In this document: piece after piece, positions 61,601-64,000 of the stretch
Numbering within the stretch: position 1 is the stretch's first letter
Layout of the letters: every line of letters starts with the position of its first letter
Assembly (NCBI RefSeq): GCF_014633365.1
Contig: NC_068352.1
Location: forward strand, 32,211,310-32,275,309
DNA length: 64,000 nucleotides
From: Diospyros lotus
Taxonomy: Eukaryota; Streptophyta; Magnoliopsida; Ericales; Ebenaceae
Reading direction: 5' to 3'
The notes under the pieces: model-generated
Database searches by the model: none
What the model was told of the DNA's origin: nothing
Seen by the model: the letters and a program-made list of their open reading frames with translations, nothing else
Position numbers and translations under genes: made by a program

Positions 61601-63966
61601 TTTGTTCAAAATACAAGCCATCAAAAAAATTCATGCCAATTACTGCAAGAAAACATGCTCATATCCCTTAATTACCTAGTGTAGCTTGAGACTGCTTACT
61701 ACTTTGTCTTCTTAAGCATTATTGCGTTGCTATACTTCCATGATTTAAACACCATTAGGATCATTTAGATGTCTTAACCCAAGTAACTATACTTCAACCA
61801 TCTGTGATCTTTTCCCAACTCATCTTTGATGAATCATAAACTTATACTATTTTTATAGAATTCAATATACTTTCAGAATCTTAAGTTTTTCATTTGGGTT
61901 AACCATTTCTCAAATTGAACACACTTATGGACTTGACATGAAATTTCAAACATTACTGATGTGTCAATTTTTTCATCCAACCTCAATTGGGCTCCAATTG
62001 CATTTTATTATTACTCTCTCTCCCCCTCTCTCTCTATGTGTATACATATTTGTGTGTGTTCATGCCCATGTATATATACACACACACCTCTGTACTAATT
62101 CATCTGTACTCCAAAATTTCAATATGGATAATCACTTCAATCCTTGAAGTTAAATTTTTCGTCTTGTATGCTGTTCAGCTTCACATTATCTATCTAAAGA
62201 ATACACATCCGCAGACATTTGTCTCAAATCTATAGAATTACGTACCAACAGACTCATTTTGAAATGAGGATTCCAAATCCATTGCCTGTTTCTCGAAATT
62301 CAATAATTTCATGCATTTATTTTTCAATTTTCAGTCACAACCCATGCACATGATGTCGACATATATATCATAGGATATAGAATTGAATTTTTCCCAATTA
62401 CACATTTTGCTTAGAAGTTCCCGAAAATTATAGTTCAGCCCTCTTTCTATTTTCCAATTAATTCACAAGAACCTCTGGTTTCTAGAACCAAATCTGATCA
62501 CTTTGATTGACTGAGCCCTCATGTTTAGTCAGCTGAGCATGTCCAAAGAGCTAAGACAAAATTCCTCATATTCACTAAATACGTAATTCCTAAACTAATT
62601 TCTTCCAAAAATTTCATAAGATAACCTGAAATATGAAATTTTCTTCTATTAAATATTCCTAAAAAATACAATGCAATACGGGTTATTACAAAATTGTTAG
62701 TGCAATTTGAACTCATGACACCAGGTTGTAATGAAGAGACCCAACCAACCTCTGGTCATTTGGATATTGCTTCAGGTAATAATTATGCAAGAAAAACTTT
62801 TTCCACAGATGTCTAATGTATCAACTGACACTTTATTGGCACTAATTGATAACGAAGATACAGCAATAATATTATCATCCACTGTGTTCTTTTCTCAGGG
62901 CTACACATAGGTAAGCACAATCTGTGTATAAAATTCAATTTAAGAAGATTTTTTATGGCTGTTGAAATTATTTTGGAACGCAATGCAATAAGAATATTAA
63001 GTTTCTTGACAGCAGTTGGTGGTCCAATCCAATTCCACAGACTTGCATGATAATTAAAGATTTATGAGAAAATGAGGATGGAAAGTACTTCATATGCAGA
63101 AAGAAAGCAATGGGGCATGGTATATGTGTTTAAGAGTGAGAACAACTAGTGTTAAATGAATAGTAAATAACCTAGACAGTAGCAGACTGTGTGCAAGATA
63201 ACTTACATATTTTCTCCATCTGTCAGCACCCAACCAGGCACAGGTCCGCTTAGCAAGTTCCCAGTTAAGTAGCTAAGAAAACAAATATCATAAAAAAATT
63301 TCTGGTTATCTGTCACTCATGGTACAATAGCATTAATATTGTGGTAACAAACTCATCCAAAAAATCTCACACAAATATTATGCTAACATCAATTCAAATG
63401 TTGGTTCAAATGATGCAACCAAAACTTGAAAAACATTGGTGTCCATACATGTAATGTGTACCGGTTGCTAGATGAACAAAGCTGCTTGGAATTCCTCCAC
63501 TTAACTTGTTAAAGCTGAGGTCTCTGCAACAGAAATCATAAGCAAGTTTAAAGATGACATTTTTCTTATCAACTGCTGTATTTAGCAAAGAGAAACATTT
63601 AGAACCAGATAATTAGCATTATAAGTTCTAGTGTTCAGAACATAAGTAACATTTTTGCAGCATTAAGCAAACAGAAGAAGCTGTGATGGGTTCAAACTGT
63701 TCCAACTAGGAAGTTTCAATACTCATCCTCAAATGTTCACAGCTCATCAGTTGCACTGTAGCATGTGGTAGTGAGCTTGCGAGATATTTAACGACATCAC
63801 ATGATTCATCGCATCATTATTAGGAAAAAACCCTCACAAAGAGAAGTTAACAAATTATATGCCAAGAGTAAGGAAAAGGGACATAAATACTAACAAACTC
63901 TTCAAATTTTCCATCCCCCCAAGATATTCAGGTAAGGGTCCAATAAGATTACAACTTCTCAAAATC
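50249..63966 (-). CDS. LRR-malectin receptor-like kinase, gene 2 (5' end outside window)
   Basis: This is a tandem paralogue of gene 1. Fourteen exons are visible: 63895-63966, 63449-63523, 63207-63272, 55909-55968, 55798-55830, 55615-55649, 53632-54014, 53178-53373, 52535-52672, 52080-52198, 51750-51960, 51403-51640, 51029-51179, 50249-50638. They encode about 722 residues: the last three LRRs, linker, malectin domain, membrane span, kinase and tail, with no stop or frame break. Phases match gene 1 throughout. The signal peptide, cap and first eight LRR exons must lie beyond 64 kb. Intron 13 is enlarged to 7.2 kb by a copia insertion and the intron between 54015 and 55614 carries a LINE scrap. 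It is probably a functional receptor kinase like gene 1. Confidence 0.92.
53178..55968 (-). CDS. gene 2 malectin block: exons 14-18 equivalents
   Basis: It encodes the linker ([18 protein letters not shown], then [17 protein letters not shown]) and the malectin-like domain ([68 protein letters not shown]). The first malectin exon is one codon longer than in gene 1. All joins keep frame. Confidence 0.9.
54509..55066 (-). mobile_element. 5'-truncated LINE fragment
   Basis: The 558-bp insert is absent at the same place in gene 1 (near 27062). It is flanked by ATGTTCATTTGG (54497-54508) and ATGTTCTTTTGG (55067-55078), a 12-bp duplication with one change. On the minus strand near 55005-54925 it reads LLCVFCG...[18 protein letters not shown], the zinc-binding domain after the reverse transcriptase of plant LINEs (zf-RVT). 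A stop follows directly. A run of seven A abuts the right duplication on the plus strand, opposite to the coding sense, so orientation or an internal inversion needs care. Confidence 0.7.
56646..56909 (+). repeat. 5' LTR, missing its first 19 bp
   Basis: It starts AAAACTGTCAAATT, corresponding to base 20 of the 3' LTR, and ends TTCTTACA. A TATATATAGGGCC segment near 56793 could be the promoter TATA box. Confidence 0.9.
56913..56924 (+). other. primer binding site (initiator tRNA-Met type)
   Basis: TGGTATCAGAGC lies three bases after the 5' LTR end. Confidence 0.88.
56968..61014 (+). pseudogene. copia gag-pol, one frame with five stop codons
   Basis: From the ATG at 56968 to the final TGA at 61012 the frame never shifts over 1348 codons. 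It is broken by five in-frame stops: TAG 57223, TAG 57280, TAG 58354, TGA 58906, TAA 59212. Domains: gag; zinc knuckle [14 protein letters not shown] (57811-57852, intact CX2CX4HX4C); protease LDSGAS (about 57970); GAG-pre-integrase; integrase core (about 58550-58908), with HTDICGP and DRGGEY present but Lys in place of the catalytic Glu in the segment after QNGIA; reverse transcriptase with [13 protein letters not shown] and intact YVDD (about 60070); RNase H ([26 protein letters not shown]) to the end. It cannot work as it stands. Confidence 0.92.
61027..61309 (+). repeat. 3' LTR, full length (283 bp)
   Basis: It starts TGTTGGAAGTGATC right after the polypurine tract and ends TTCTTACA, followed by TTCTACACGC of the target site. 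Confidence 0.92.
61320..63206 (-). other. gene 2 intron 13, right part, non-coding
   Basis: It aligns with gene 1 intron 13 (28607-30151 and 32810-33114) except that the 2.65 kb solo LTR is absent here. A broken CT-rich microsatellite is at 62014-62034, followed by CA/TG-rich text. No gene is seen. Confidence 0.7.
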
Positions 63967-64000
63967 CTGCAGCCAAATAAAAAATAAACTGCATAAAGTA

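Overview
The window is plant nuclear DNA, most likely from a eudicot, perhaps a woody one with many transposons. The signs are spliced genes of the LRR-malectin receptor kinase family, several plant Ty1/copia elements with tRNA-Met type primer sites, long LTRs, a SINE, MITEs and AT-rich introns. No bacterial, organellar, tRNA or rRNA gene was seen.

The only host genes form a tandem array of LRR receptor-like kinases of subfamily VIII-2 (relatives of Arabidopsis At1g53440 and At3g14840), all on the minus strand. A broken copy (exons 2-6 only, with a stop codon in exon 2) lies at 8.9-11.6 kb, and a further fragment follows an assembly gap at 13.4-14.6 kb. Gene 1 (38195 down to 17329) is complete: 24 exons give one open frame of 1014 codons with signal peptide, 11 LRRs, malectin domain, membrane span and an RD kinase with all key residues. 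Gene 2 (50249 to beyond the right edge) shows its last 14 exons, also intact. Introns of genes 1 and 2 still align closely, so the duplication looks recent, with a unit of roughly 33 kb.

Layout: 1-8.9 kb, nested LTR debris (a long LTR end, copia fragments, a copia pol remnant split by a solo LTR, a gypsy-like scrap); 8.9-14.7 kb, kinase pseudogene with a small LTR element, a copia 5' LTR and gag, a 100-N gap and a SINE; 14.7-17.3 kb, 3' flank; 17.3-38.2 kb, gene 1 with a copia element in intron 18, a 2.65 kb solo LTR in intron 13 and a hAT-type MITE in intron 1; 38.2-50.2 kb, intergenic, mostly one long LTR (40203-47141) that contains a 3.99 kb foldback element; 50.2-64 kb, gene 2 with a LINE scrap and a nearly full-length copia element in introns.

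The most unusual object is the foldback element at 40633-44621. It has ends like a Mutator-like element, a 9-bp target duplication, arms of about 2 kb in inverted orientation, and a ladder of GC-rich hairpins set about 440 bp apart in AT-rich DNA. Genes 1 and 2 also act as each other's empty-site controls, so each insertion can be defined to the base. All exon joins, identities and counts here were made by eye.
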